Source of the DNA: UBA3064 sp023258775
GTDB taxonomy: Bacteria > Pseudomonadota > Gammaproteobacteria > Burkholderiales > Burkholderiaceae_E
DNA: 64,000 nucleotides
Reading direction: 5' to 3'
Assembly: GCA_044355655.1 (NCBI GenBank)
Contig: JBIKXS010000001.1
Coordinates: forward strand, 207,268 to 271,267
The position numbers and the translations under genes were made by a program. The notes beneath the pieces are model-generated. The model saw only the letters and a list, made by a program, of their open reading frames with translations. It searched no databases and was not told the origin of the DNA. Shown piece after piece: positions 39,177 to 48,713 of the stretch. Position 1 is the first letter of the stretch. The number at the start of each line of letters is the position of its first letter.

Positions 39177-40880
39177 TTACGATGAGCAACTCACGCTCAG
39201 GCCCTTAGCCCACTGTGGTGGCTCAGCAGCATAGCTTTCAAACTCGGGTTGCTCGTCATAGGGCTTGCGTAAAACATGAAGTAAACGCTCGATTTCATCA
39301 TAGTCTGGCTGTCCGTGATCACCGCGTGCACGGCGAATTGCCAGCTCGGCAAGATGATTCCTAAGTATATATTTTGGATTCACCGCAAGCATCATGGCTT
39401 GTCTTTGGCCGGGATCCCAACGAAGTCGGCTCATCTGACGCTGGGCGATGTCGCGATAAGCATCCCACCAGGCATCGAAGCTCGCCAGATCGAGCACCAT
39501 GTCACGAATTTCAGAGCATTCTTGAGGAGCTTGCAGCGAGGTCTTGCTGAGCCGTCGAAAAAAGAGGGTGAAATCGGGCTTACAGCGCTGCAGCATTTCC
39601 ATGCTTTGTTCTAGAAAATGTTGTATCGATGGTCCAGCATCATCGTCCAGATCTTGCTCATCGCTTTGGGCGGTCTGAGGATCATCGGACTTATGCTGGG
39701 TCTTTAACCCCGCAGGCATCAAACCAAACTTTGCCGCAAAGCGTTCTTGCCATCGCGTCTCATAGGCTCTGCGGTAGGCTTGCAAGCCCTCGGCTAGGTA
39801 GGGTGCTGCCTCTTCACTGAGCACTGTTCGAAAAGCTAGCGCCAAGGCTTTGCAATTCCAAGCACCCACCGCGGCTTGGTTGTTGTAGCTATAACGACCT
39901 TGATGGTCGGAGTGGTTACAAATATGGTCCTCATCATATTGGTCCAGGAATCCAAAAGGACCGTAGTCAATGGTCAGACCCATCAGACTCATGTTATCGG
40001 TGTTCATCACGCCATGACAAAACCCTACCGATTGCCAGCGCGCAATGAGATCGCCGCTTCGTGACGCAATCGATTTAAAGAGTGCTAGTTTGTAAAAGTC
40101 GTCATCGCTGAGTCCAGAGGCTTCGTGGCAAGCGCTCAAAACCGCCGGGTAGTGTTTTTGCGCAAGCTTTCTCAGTAAATGATTCAGTGCATCGTGATGG
40201 TGAAAGTGGGCGAAAAATTCAATATGGCCAAAACGCAAAAATGTTGGTGCAAGCCTGGTCACAATGGCTGCAGTTTCGGTGGTCTCGCGAAAAACAGGGT
40301 CATCGGATGCGTAAAGGCAAAGCGCACGCGTGCTTGGAATGCCCAGTCCAATCATGGCCTCAGACCCGAGGAATTCCCGAATCGAGCTGCGCAAGACGGC
40401 GCGGCCGTCGCCCATCCGCGAATAAGGTGTTTGTCCCGAACCTTTAAGCTGAACTTCGATCCGATCGCTTAGCTCAATCGAATCAAGCGCATCAAAACCC
40501 CAATCCCCAGCGCTTGCCTTACTCGGTAAGTCACCCAAAAGCATCGCACGTCCATCGCCGAGTTGTCCTGCCCAGACACCGAATTGGTGGCCAGCATAGG
40601 CGCTCGCGATTGGCGCCAAGCTTCGTCCAAGGTGCTCAACTTGACCCTGAGCAAAGCAATTTTCAAAGTCAGTTGCGTGGCGCTCGACGTCGCTGTTGTT
40701 TAAACCGATGCAGGCAGCGGCCTCATAGCTCCAGCAAAGGCGCCTGGGTTCATGAAGCGCTTCTGCCTCGACACGGCGGTAGGCCACAGGAAAGTCAGCG
40801 AAATCCTCGGCGAAGCCTTGTTTCCAATTCAAAGGGGTTGTTGCAGCTGCAACATGAGCAGGATGTGATTCGATTTTCAC
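39177..40880 (-). CDS. selO: SelO/YdiU pseudokinase protein adenylyltransferase
   Basis: The 567-residue protein is longer than the 478 residues of E. coli YdiU. SelO transfers AMP to Ser/Thr/Tyr of target proteins in redox stress. Visible are 'LKGSGQTPYSRMGDGRAVLR' (nucleotide-binding Lys and Arg), 'GVMNTDNMSLMGLTIDYGPF' (catalytic Asn and Asp) and 'NHSDHQGRYSYNNQP'-type sequence after it. The C-terminus ends 'SVSCSS' with the conserved Cys in place of selenocysteine. An acidic, Asp/Gln-rich insertion ('SDEQDLDDDAGPS') accounts for part of the extra length. It is transcribed divergently from the acyl-CoA ligase gene. Confidence 0.95.
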   Translation of the reverse strand: MKIESHPAHVAAATTPLNWKQGFAEDFADFPVAYRRVEAEALHEPRRLCWSYEAAACIGLNNSDVERHATDFENCFAQGQVEHLGRSLAPIASAYAGHQFGVWAGQLGDGRAMLLGDLPSKASAGDWGFDALDSIELSDRIEVQLKGSGQTPYSRMGDGRAVLRSSIREFLGSEAMIGLGIPSTRALCLYASDDPVFRETTETAAIVTRLAPTFLRFGHIEFFAHFHHHDALNHLLRKLAQKHYPAVLSACHEASGLSDDDFYKLALFKSIASRSGDLIARWQSVGFCHGVMNTDNMSLMGLTIDYGPFGFLDQYDEDHICNHSDHQGRYSYNNQAAVGAWNCKALALAFRTVLSEEAAPYLAEGLQAYRRAYETRWQERFAAKFGLMPAGLKTQHKSDDPQTAQSDEQDLDDDAGPSIQHFLEQSMEMLQRCKPDFTLFFRRLSKTSLQAPQECSEIRDMVLDLASFDAWWDAYRDIAQRQMSRLRWDPGQRQAMMLAVNPKYILRNHLAELAIRRARGDHGQPDYDEIERLLHVLRKPYDEQPEFESYAAEPPQWAKGLSVSCSS

Positions 40881-40985
40881 TGCAATGGCCGCCTCAAAAC
40901 AGTTCGCTTATCCGAGGATTCGGCTAAGTACACAAAGCTTCGCTATTCTAGAAGGCTCGCACCAAAACCAAAGGGAGACCCTGCC

Positions 40986-42641
40986 GTGCAAAGTCCTTTA
41001 CCTGGCCAGATGATGGACATGCCCTTGCTGATTTCGTCATTCATGCAGCATGCGGCGCGTCATTTTCCAACGACCGAGATCGTATCGCGTCGCCTTGAGG
41101 GCGATATTCATCGTTACACCTACCGTGACGCCGAGGCACGTATGCGGCAGCTCGCCAGTGCGCTCGAGGCGCGCGGCATTGCCATGGGCGAACGCGTCGG
41201 CACCCTGGCTTGGAATGGCTATCGCCATATGGAGGTGTACTACGCGGTGGGTGGCAAGGGCTCTGTGGTTCATACCATCAACCCACGCTTGCATCCCGAG
41301 CAAATTGCCTGGATTGTTAATCATGCCGAAGACAAGATGCTCTGTTTTGATCTTAGTTTTCTGCCAATCATCGAGGCCATAGCGCCACATTGCCCGACCG
41401 TGAAGACCTGGGTTGCGATGTGTGATGCCGATCGGATGCCGCAAAGCAAAGTGGTATCACTCGTGTGCTATGAACAATTGCTCGCTGAGGGGCGCAAGGA
41501 TTGGCAGTGGCCTGAGTTCGATGAACGAAGTGCGGTAGGACTTTGTTACACCTCAGGCACAACGGGCAACCCCAAAGGTGCGCTCTATGCCCATCGTTCG
41601 ACGGTTTTACACGCCTACGCAGCGAGCTTGCCCGATGCCATGAGGCTTTCTGCCAAGGACGTGGTCCTACCCGTGGTGCCGATGTTTCATGTGAATGCAT
41701 GGGGGATTCCCTACGCAGCACCTTTAGTCGGTGCCAAACTGGTTTTCCCCGGGGCTCAACTCGACGGTAAGAGTCTGTATGAACTCTTTGAATCAGAGGG
41801 CGTGACCTTCTCTGCGGGCGTACCCACGGTGTGGCAGGGCTTGCTTGCCTATGTCAAAGACCATTTATGCAAGTTTTCGACTTTCCGTCGCACCGTGATT
41901 GGCGGTTCTGCCTGTCCGCCGGCGATGATCGAAACCTTTAGAGACTTTTACTACGTCGAGGTTATTCATGCTTGGGGCATGACAGAGCTCTCGCCACTTG
42001 GAACCCTGGCGCAACTGCAATCAAAGCACAACAAATTGAGCGTGCTCCAGCAGCAAAAGTTGCTTGAAAAGCAAGGACATGTCATTTACGGCATTGATAT
42101 GAAAATTGTCAATGACCAATACGAGGATCTACCTTGGGACGGGACGAGCTTCGGAAATCTGCTTGTGCGCGGGCCTTGGGTCATCCAGTCTTATTTTAAG
42201 GGCGAGGGCGGAGACCCACTGATTACCGACGCCCAGGGACGGCGATGGTTTCCAACCGGCGATGTAGCCACGATTGATGAAGATGGCTACATGCAAATTA
42301 CCGATAGAAGCAAGGATGTGATTAAGTCAGGTGGGGAGTGGATCAGTTCCATTGACTTGGAAAATCTCGCTGTCGCCCATCCAGCGGTTGTTCAAGCGGC
42401 TGTGATTGGCATAGCTCACCCGAAGTGGGATGAGCGACCTTTATTAGTGGTGGTGAAGCGCCAGGGTGCTGATTTAACGCGCGAGGATCTGATTCGCTTT
42501 TATCAGGGCAAAGTCGCGAAATGGTGGATTCCAGACGATGTGCAATTTGTTGAAAGTATTCCGCTCGGGGCGACCGGAAAAATACTCAAGACAAAGTTGC
42601 GTGAGCAGTTTTCAAACTATGAACTACCAGGAGCTACCTAA
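40986..42641 (+). CDS. Acyl-CoA synthetase (AMP-forming, medium/long chain type)
   Basis: The 551-residue enzyme activates a carboxylic acid with ATP to the acyl-CoA. The P-loop-like motif 'YTSGTTGNPKGALY' is intact, as are 'HAWGMTELSPLG' (A5), 'WFPTGDVATIDEDGYMQITD' (A7/A8 hinge) and 'LGATGKILK' with the catalytic C-terminal Lys. Overall it resembles fatty-acyl and 3-methylmercaptopropionyl CoA ligases; the chain specificity cannot be read from sequence. GTG 40986 follows 'AGGGAGA'. It heads the beta-oxidation cluster that runs to 50060. Confidence 0.9.
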   Translation: MQSPLPGQMMDMPLLISSFMQHAARHFPTTEIVSRRLEGDIHRYTYRDAEARMRQLASALEARGIAMGERVGTLAWNGYRHMEVYYAVGGKGSVVHTINPRLHPEQIAWIVNHAEDKMLCFDLSFLPIIEAIAPHCPTVKTWVAMCDADRMPQSKVVSLVCYEQLLAEGRKDWQWPEFDERSAVGLCYTSGTTGNPKGALYAHRSTVLHAYAASLPDAMRLSAKDVVLPVVPMFHVNAWGIPYAAPLVGAKLVFPGAQLDGKSLYELFESEGVTFSAGVPTVWQGLLAYVKDHLCKFSTFRRTVIGGSACPPAMIETFRDFYYVEVIHAWGMTELSPLGTLAQLQSKHNKLSVLQQQKLLEKQGHVIYGIDMKIVNDQYEDLPWDGTSFGNLLVRGPWVIQSYFKGEGGDPLITDAQGRRWFPTGDVATIDEDGYMQITDRSKDVIKSGGEWISSIDLENLAVAHPAVVQAAVIGIAHPKWDERPLLVVVKRQGADLTREDLIRFYQGKVAKWWIPDDVQFVESIPLGATGKILKTKLREQFSNYELPGAT

Positions 42642-42799
42642 GCACTTCACACTTGTGACTTAGCACTTGAGCGTAGACCTTAGGCGCATAGGGTTCGAAG
42701 CTGAGCACCAGAGTTTCGATTCAACAGGGCTGGATTACACTCGGGCAACATCAAGGATTCACACTGCCGCTGAGGCAACTTATTGACCAGGGAGAAAAA

Positions 42800-44893
42800 A
42801 TGGCTGGAGCACGCTATGAAGTTCGAGGAAGCATTGCGATCATCTCGATGGATAACCCGCCGGTAAATGGCCTGGGTTATGACAATCGTTTGGGGATTGT
42901 TAATGGGTTAAATAAAGCGAACGCAGACGATGCTGTCAAGGCGATCGTGCTGACCGGACTTGGCAAAGCCTTCTCGGGCGGTGCCGACATCCGTGAGTTC
43001 GGTACAGCCAAAGCGGGCATGGAGCCGAGCTTGCACGCTGTGATTCGTTATGTAGAACAGTCGGCAAAGCCAGTCGTGGCCGCAATTCATTCGGTGGTTA
43101 TGGGTGGTGGCCTTGAATTGGCCCTCGGCTGCCATTATCGGGTTTGCGCGAAAGGCACCCAGGTTGCCCTGCCAGAGGTCAAGCTCGGCTTACTGCCGGG
43201 TGCAGGTGGCACCCAAAGGCTTCCTCGCGTGATTGGTCTTCAGCAGGCACTTAACATGATCGTCTCAGGCGCGACGGTGATGAGTGAGCGCTTTGCTGGC
43301 ACCAAGCTCTTCGATGAAATTGTTGATGGTGAACCGGTTGCTCCGGCGGTTGCATTTGCTGAAAAGATTGTTGCAAACGGCAGTAAAAAGCCTTTGGTAC
43401 GCGATATCCCCATGAAAGATCCGCAGGCTGAGGGTTATTTGCAGTTTGCCCGCAATACGGTCAAGGCTATGAGCAAGGGCTATCCCGCGCCGATGAATTG
43501 CCTTGAGGCTGTTGCTGCCTCGGTGAGTTTGCCCTTTGAACAAGGTCTCAAGCGCGAGCGCGATTTGTTCATGGAATTGATGGCCTCACATGAGTCTCGT
43601 GCACTAAGGCATTTGTTTTTTGCCGAGCGCGCAGCCTCCAAGATTCCCGATATCGGCGATGAGGTGCAGGCAAGACCTGTGGCCAAGCTTGCAGTGATTG
43701 GCGCGGGCACGATGGGCGGCGGCATCACCATGAATTTTGTCAACGTTGGAATTCCCGTGGTCATGCTTGAAACAACCCAAGAGGCGCTTGACAAGGGCAT
43801 GAAAACTATTCGTACTAATTACGAGAATAGTGCGAAGAAGGGCAAATTAAAGCCCGAGCAAGTCGAACAGCGTATGGCACTGATTCAGCCAACCATGTCC
43901 TACGCAGATATCGCCCATTGCGATATGGTTATTGAAGCGGTCTATGAAGATATGGCTGTCAAGGAGAAAGTCTTTACGCAACTCGACAGTGTAATGAAGC
44001 AAGGCGCCATTCTTGCGACAAACACATCCACGCTGGATGTTGACAAGATTGCCGCATTTACCAAGCGGCCGCAAGATGTGATCGGTACTCATTTCTTTAG
44101 TCCCGCAAACGTCATGCGCTTGCTCGAGGTTGTGCGTGGCAAGCAAACAGCCAAGGACGTTCTTGCGACGACGATGAAGCTTGCTAAGACAATCAAAAAG
44201 ACAGCCGTGGTTTCCGGGGTTTGCGACGGCTTTATCGGTAACCGAATGATTGAGCAATATTCGCGTCAGGGTCTGCTTTTACTCGAGGAAGGCTGTACGC
44301 CGGCGCAGGTCGATAAAGCGCTTGAAAGTTGGGGTATGGCGATGGGGCCCTTCAGAATGGCTGACCTAGCCGGCAACGATGTGGGTTGGTATATCCGCAA
44401 GCGTCGCTATATTGAGCGCCCGGACATGAAGTACCCCAAGATTGCTGACAAGCTTTGTGAGCTTGGACGTTTTGGCCAAAAGACCGGCAAGGGCTGGTAT
44501 CAGTACGTACCCGGTAAGCGCGATGCGATTCCCGATCCGATTGTCGATGATTTGATCGTTAAGCATCGCGAGTCATTGGGCTTAAAGCCGCGCAAAATTT
44601 CAAACGATGAGATTGTTCATCGCTTGATCTTCGCTCTGGTTAACGAGGCAGCAAAGATTCTTGAAGAGGGAATTGCGCTGAGAGCCTCGGATATCGACAT
44701 TGTTTATATTACGGGTTATGGGTTTCCTGCATTTAGAGGCGGGCCGATGTGTTATGCCGACACCATGGGATTATTCAATGTGGTCCAGAGCATGCATCAG
44801 TTCGCAGCCAACCCCCACGCCGCCCCCGAGTTTTGGACACCGGCGCCTTTACTGTCCCGCCTGGCCCAAGAAGGCAAAGGTTTTCAATCCTAA
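42800..44893 (+). CDS. Bifunctional enoyl-CoA hydratase / 3-hydroxyacyl-CoA dehydrogenase (FadB/FadJ-like)
   Basis: The 697-residue multifunctional enzyme has an N-terminal crotonase domain (residues about 1-190; 'FSGGADIREF' oxyanion loop and 'PEVKLGLLPGAGGTQRLPR'). A linker is followed by the NAD-binding domain 'LAVIGAGTMGGGITMNFVNV' (near 297-316), 'ILATNTSTLDVDKIA' and 'GTHFFSPANVM', and two C-terminal dehydrogenase domains. It performs the second and third steps of beta-oxidation. The ATG follows AGGGAGAAAAA. A hairpin separates it from the thiolase gene, its natural partner. Confidence 0.95.
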   Translation: MAGARYEVRGSIAIISMDNPPVNGLGYDNRLGIVNGLNKANADDAVKAIVLTGLGKAFSGGADIREFGTAKAGMEPSLHAVIRYVEQSAKPVVAAIHSVVMGGGLELALGCHYRVCAKGTQVALPEVKLGLLPGAGGTQRLPRVIGLQQALNMIVSGATVMSERFAGTKLFDEIVDGEPVAPAVAFAEKIVANGSKKPLVRDIPMKDPQAEGYLQFARNTVKAMSKGYPAPMNCLEAVAASVSLPFEQGLKRERDLFMELMASHESRALRHLFFAERAASKIPDIGDEVQARPVAKLAVIGAGTMGGGITMNFVNVGIPVVMLETTQEALDKGMKTIRTNYENSAKKGKLKPEQVEQRMALIQPTMSYADIAHCDMVIEAVYEDMAVKEKVFTQLDSVMKQGAILATNTSTLDVDKIAAFTKRPQDVIGTHFFSPANVMRLLEVVRGKQTAKDVLATTMKLAKTIKKTAVVSGVCDGFIGNRMIEQYSRQGLLLLEEGCTPAQVDKALESWGMAMGPFRMADLAGNDVGWYIRKRRYIERPDMKYPKIADKLCELGRFGQKTGKGWYQYVPGKRDAIPDPIVDDLIVKHRESLGLKPRKISNDEIVHRLIFALVNEAAKILEEGIALRASDIDIVYITGYGFPAFRGGPMCYADTMGLFNVVQSMHQFAANPHAAPEFWTPAPLLSRLAQEGKGFQS

Positions 44894-44908
44894 TTTGTTG
44901 ATCAATCG

Positions 44909-44947
44909 CCTTGGCACTCGCGATGAGTTCGCCGATCAGTGCCAAGG
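44909..44947 (+). promoter_or_regulatory. Intercistronic hairpin between FadB-like and thiolase genes
   Basis: CCTTGGCACT and AGTGCCAAGG form a perfect 10-bp stem around a 19-nt loop, ending 12 bp before the thiolase ribosome site. There is no T-run, so it more likely affects mRNA processing or stability than terminates. Confidence 0.5.
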
Positions 44948-44968
44948 CTCATAATCTCAAGGAGAATC

Positions 44969-46150
44969 ATGATGCGTGATGCTGTGATTGTTTCAACCGC
45001 TAGAACACCGCTTGCAAAAAGTTGGCGCGGTGCCTTTAATATGACGCACGGCGCAACGCTCGGCGGCTTGGCTGTCAAAGCGGCAGTAGAGCGGGCTGGA
45101 GTTGCTCCTGATGAAGTCGAAGATGTCATCATGGGTTGTGCAAACCCCGAGGGTGCAACCGGCGCAAACATCGCTAGACAGGTCGCACTGCGTGCGGGAT
45201 TACCTGTAACCGTTTCGGGTATGACCGTTAACCGTTTTTGCTCAAGTGGCCTTCAAACCATTGCGCTCGCGGCGCAACGTATCCGTGCAGGTGAGGGCGA
45301 TGTTTATGCTGCGGGCGGTGTAGAGAGCATTTCATGTGTGCAAAACGAAATGAATAAGCACATGATGACCGACCCCTGGTTGCTTGAGCATAAGTCTGAA
45401 ATTTATTGGAATATGCTACAAACAGCAGAACAAGTTGCGAAGCGCTATAACATTGCTCGTGAGCTTCAGGACCAGTATGGCGTGCAAAGCCAGCAGCGTG
45501 CTTCAGCGGCACAGGCCGCTGGCCTCACCAAGGCCGAAATGATTGCGGTCACGACCACCATGGCCACCGTCGACAAAGTCACCGGTATGGTTGTTACGAA
45601 AGAAGTCACGGCAGATCGTGATGAAGGTATTCGAGCAGATACGACGTATGACGCGGTCTCAGGCATCAAAGCTGCCATGCCGGGCGGTGTGATTGCAGCA
45701 GGCAATGCTTCGCAGTTTTCTGACGGTGCGGGCGCTTGCATTGTGATGGACGAAGCGCTTGCCTCAAAACGCGGCCTTGCGCCCTTGGGCCGCTTCGTTG
45801 GCTTTGCGGTTGCGGGACTTGAGCCTGATGAGATGGGTATCGGGCCGGTTTATGCCATCCCCAAGCTACTGAAGCGTCATGGCCTGTCGGTTAACGATAT
45901 CGATCTTTGGGAACTTAATGAAGCCTTTGCGGTTCAGGTCCTCTATTGTCGCGATAAGCTTGGTATCGATAACGATAAGCTCAACGTTAACGGTGGCGCG
46001 ATCGCAGTGGGACATCCCTATGGGATGTCAGGTCAGCGATTGGTGGGCCATGCCTTGATCGAGGGCAAGCGCCGCGGTGCCAGGCGGGTCGTCGTTACCA
46101 TGTGCATCGGCGGCGGCATGGGTGCGGCTGGTCTCTTTGATGTGCTCTAG
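44969..46150 (+). CDS. Acetyl-CoA C-acyltransferase (thiolase, FadA-like)
   Basis: The 393-residue enzyme closes the beta-oxidation cycle by thiolytic cleavage of 3-ketoacyl-CoA. The nucleophile is Cys91 in 'NRFCSSGLQ'. The other active-site blocks are 'NVNGGAIAVGHPYGMSG' (His) and 'CIGGGMGAAGLF' (second Cys). ATG 44969 follows CAAGGAGAATC; an in-frame upstream start at 44939 lies within the hairpin. It pairs with the FadB-like gene upstream. Confidence 0.95.
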   Translation: MMRDAVIVSTARTPLAKSWRGAFNMTHGATLGGLAVKAAVERAGVAPDEVEDVIMGCANPEGATGANIARQVALRAGLPVTVSGMTVNRFCSSGLQTIALAAQRIRAGEGDVYAAGGVESISCVQNEMNKHMMTDPWLLEHKSEIYWNMLQTAEQVAKRYNIARELQDQYGVQSQQRASAAQAAGLTKAEMIAVTTTMATVDKVTGMVVTKEVTADRDEGIRADTTYDAVSGIKAAMPGGVIAAGNASQFSDGAGACIVMDEALASKRGLAPLGRFVGFAVAGLEPDEMGIGPVYAIPKLLKRHGLSVNDIDLWELNEAFAVQVLYCRDKLGIDNDKLNVNGGAIAVGHPYGMSGQRLVGHALIEGKRRGARRVVVTMCIGGGMGAAGLFDVL

Positions 46151-46168
46151 ATCGGACCAAGTCACGCG

Positions 46169-46675
46169 ATGTCAGATGTCAATCGTTTGCATGTCTTGAT
46201 CGCTCAGCGGGCAGCACTGGCTCATGAGTTGGCCAGTGCTCCTGGGACGCTTTTGACCATTCCTTTTTTGCGGCACTTAGGGGTCCAAAGCGTTCGCTAT
46301 GTGCCGGGTGATGCGGTTTTGCGTTTGCCCATTGAGGCACATCTTGAGAACAGCTTCGACATGGTCCATGGCGGTGTCACCATGACCTTACTCGATGTCT
46401 GTATGGCCATGGCCGCTCGTTCGGTGATTAATGAGTCACTGGCCGTATCGGCCAGTAGCGAGTCCCACGGGGTTGTAACCATTGAGATGAAGACCTCGTT
46501 TCTCGCCCCTGGCGTGGGGACCTTGTTTGCGCGGGGTGCTTGTTTGCAAAAAGGTGCAAGCCTTTTGTTTTGCGAAGGCGAACTCTTTGACCTGAAGGGC
46601 CATTTGGTTGCTACGGCAAGCGGTACCTTTAAGGCAATTAGACGCAAAGAGTCGCTACAGGCTAAAGCTGCTTGA
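46169..46675 (+). CDS. PaaI-type hotdog thioesterase
   Basis: The 168-residue protein has the PaaI/4HBT hotdog pattern 'NSFDMVHGGVTMTLLDVCMA' (the HGG motif with a following Asp) and 'VTIEMKTSFLAPG'. It would hydrolyse acyl-CoA or aryl-CoA esters, relieving CoA trapping. It lies 18 bp after the thiolase gene in the same direction, which suggests a role in the same fatty-acid pathway. Confidence 0.85.
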   Translation: MSDVNRLHVLIAQRAALAHELASAPGTLLTIPFLRHLGVQSVRYVPGDAVLRLPIEAHLENSFDMVHGGVTMTLLDVCMAMAARSVINESLAVSASSESHGVVTIEMKTSFLAPGVGTLFARGACLQKGASLLFCEGELFDLKGHLVATASGTFKAIRRKESLQAKAA

Positions 46676-46700
46676 GCTTATAACGTTTTAAGGAATTATT

Positions 46701-47699
46701 ATGGCTATTCATAACCGTCGAATCGTTCTCGCTGCGCGTCCAAGTGGTGTGGTCAGCAGTGATTGTTTCCGTCTTGAAGATCAGCAGCTTCCTGATCTTG
46801 AAGATGGACAATTGCTCGTGCGCAACCACTACATGTCGCTCGACCCCTATATGCGTGGGCGGATGGACGATGCAAAAAGTTATGCAGCGCCACAGGCGCT
46901 TGGCCAGACCATGCAAGGGGCAACCGTAGGTGTTGTTGAGCAAAGCCGCAACACGCAATTTGCAGTCGGCGATCATGTGGTGGGTATGTTTGGTTGGCAA
47001 CACTATGGCGTGAGTGACGGCAAAGCGATTGCCAAAATCGACGCCTCTAAAATTCCTATGTCGGCTTTCGTGGGCGTGATGGGTATGCCTGGCGCTACAG
47101 CTTGGTACGGTTTAAACCGCATTATCGATCCAAAGCCGGGTGAAACCATTGTTGTCTCAGCAGCTTCCGGTGCCGTAGGGGCTGTGGTCGGTCAACTTGC
47201 CAAGTTCAAGGGCTGTCGTGTCGTCGGCGTTGCCGGTGGTGCTGAGAAATGTCGTGTTGTGACTGAGTCTTTTGGTTTTGACGCCTGCATTGACTACAAA
47301 GCAGGGCGGCTTTACGAGGACCTTGCTGCGGCAACACCCAATGGCATTGATGGTAATTTCGAAAACGTCGGCGGCCCGGTGTTTGATGCTGTCTTGCGCC
47401 GTATGAACGGCTTTGGGCGCATCGCTGTCTGTGGCTTGATTGCAGGCTATAACGGTGAGGATATCGCGCTTAAAAACACGCGTTCGATTTTGGTCAACCG
47501 CTTGAAAGTTCAAGGTTTTATCATTTCCGAACACATGGCCGATTGGCCGCTTGCCCATGCAGAAATCGGCCAGGCGATTATCGACGGTCGGCTTCACTAT
47601 AAGGAAACGATTGCTCAAGGGCTTGAGCAGGCACCAGAGGCCTTTATTGGCTTACTTAAAGGCAAGAATCTTGGTAAGCAACTGGTAAAGCTCATCTAA
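46701..47699 (+). CDS. MDR-family NADP-dependent oxidoreductase (CurA/leukotriene-B4-dehydrogenase type)
   Basis: The 332-residue zinc-free reductase has 'YMSLDPYMRGRMDD', 'MPGATAWYGLNRI' and the nucleotide fold 'VSAASGAVGAVVGQLAKFKG' followed by 'VVGVAGGAEKC'. Members reduce the double bond of alpha,beta-unsaturated carbonyls with NADPH. An AAGGAATT site precedes the ATG. It sits within the beta-oxidation cluster and may handle unsaturated or aldehyde by-products. The 121 bp after it hold no evident gene. Confidence 0.85.
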   Translation: MAIHNRRIVLAARPSGVVSSDCFRLEDQQLPDLEDGQLLVRNHYMSLDPYMRGRMDDAKSYAAPQALGQTMQGATVGVVEQSRNTQFAVGDHVVGMFGWQHYGVSDGKAIAKIDASKIPMSAFVGVMGMPGATAWYGLNRIIDPKPGETIVVSAASGAVGAVVGQLAKFKGCRVVGVAGGAEKCRVVTESFGFDACIDYKAGRLYEDLAAATPNGIDGNFENVGGPVFDAVLRRMNGFGRIAVCGLIAGYNGEDIALKNTRSILVNRLKVQGFIISEHMADWPLAHAEIGQAIIDGRLHYKETIAQGLEQAPEAFIGLLKGKNLGKQLVKLI

Positions 47700-47820
47700 T
47701 GAGAAGAAAAAGACAGCTCGTTGAAAGAGCAACCATGATGGCGCGGCGGATGAGCACAAGCATTGCTCGCCTTATGAGCGACAAAGATTGTCTTGAGAAG
47801 TTGCCCGGTGGAGGCGTTAT

Positions 47821-48711
47821 ATGAAGCTATTTGAAGGGCGCTGCGCCGTTATCACCGGTGCTGGCAGTGGCTTTGGTCGGGAGTTTGCGCGTATTGCTGC
47901 CCGACGCAAGATGCAAGTCGTGCTTGCTGATGTGCAAAGGGATGCGCTGAAAGCGGTCGAAGCGGAGCTGCGGGCTGAGGGTGTCGATGTGATTGCGCAG
48001 CCATGCGATGTATCCAATGAGACTGAGGTCGCTGCACTGGCCGATGCAGCTCTCGAACACTTTGGTGCAGTTCATTTGCTCTTTAATAACGCCGGTGTTG
48101 CAACAGGTGGCTTGACCTGGGAGGCTAGTGCTGCCGACTGGCAGTGGGTCTTAGGCGTTAACGTGATGGGTGTTGTTCACGGGATTAAGGCCTTTGTTCC
48201 AAGAATGATTGCAGCTGGACAAGAAGGGCATGTTATCAATACTGCATCGGTCGCAGGACTGCTTTCACCGCCCTTGATGGCCGTTTATAACGTTTCAAAG
48301 CATGCTGTTGTTACATTAAGCGAGACGCTTTATCACGATCTTCGCCTTGAAAAAACCAAGCTCGGTGTGACGGTTTTGTGTCCGGCGTTTGTACCGACCG
48401 GTATATCGGCCTCCGAGAGGAACCGTCCGAGCCACCTCGACCGCGGCCGCGAAGCAACTGCTTCGGAAATAGCGGCCCAACAAAGCAGCGATAAGGCAGT
48501 CAGTTCTGGAAAGATCACCGCGGCGCAGGTTGCCTCGATGACCTTTGATGCGATCGAATCCGAACAGTTTTATTGCGTGACTCACCCCAAGATCATGCCA
48601 TCAGTGAGGACTCGCTGCGAAGACGTGTCGCAACTTCGCAATCCCACCGATCCCTATGCCCACAAGCCTGAGGTGGCAAACACGGCGACGACGACAAGTC
48701 GTGGGGTCTGA
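47821..48711 (+). CDS. Short-chain dehydrogenase/reductase
   Basis: The 296-residue SDR has the classical cofactor motif 'VITGAGSGFGREFARIAARR', 'NNAGVATGG', a Ser in 'INTASVAGLLS' and the catalytic 'YNVSKHAVV' (YxxxK). The C-terminal 90 residues extend beyond the core with a polar tail. Substrate is unknown; the neighbours suggest an acyl or alcohol intermediate. A GGTGGAGGCG site precedes the ATG. The hydrolase gene begins 2 bp after its stop. Confidence 0.88.
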   Translation: MKLFEGRCAVITGAGSGFGREFARIAARRKMQVVLADVQRDALKAVEAELRAEGVDVIAQPCDVSNETEVAALADAALEHFGAVHLLFNNAGVATGGLTWEASAADWQWVLGVNVMGVVHGIKAFVPRMIAAGQEGHVINTASVAGLLSPPLMAVYNVSKHAVVTLSETLYHDLRLEKTKLGVTVLCPAFVPTGISASERNRPSHLDRGREATASEIAAQQSSDKAVSSGKITAAQVASMTFDAIESEQFYCVTHPKIMPSVRTRCEDVSQLRNPTDPYAHKPEVANTATTTSRGV

Positions 48712-48713
48712 TC

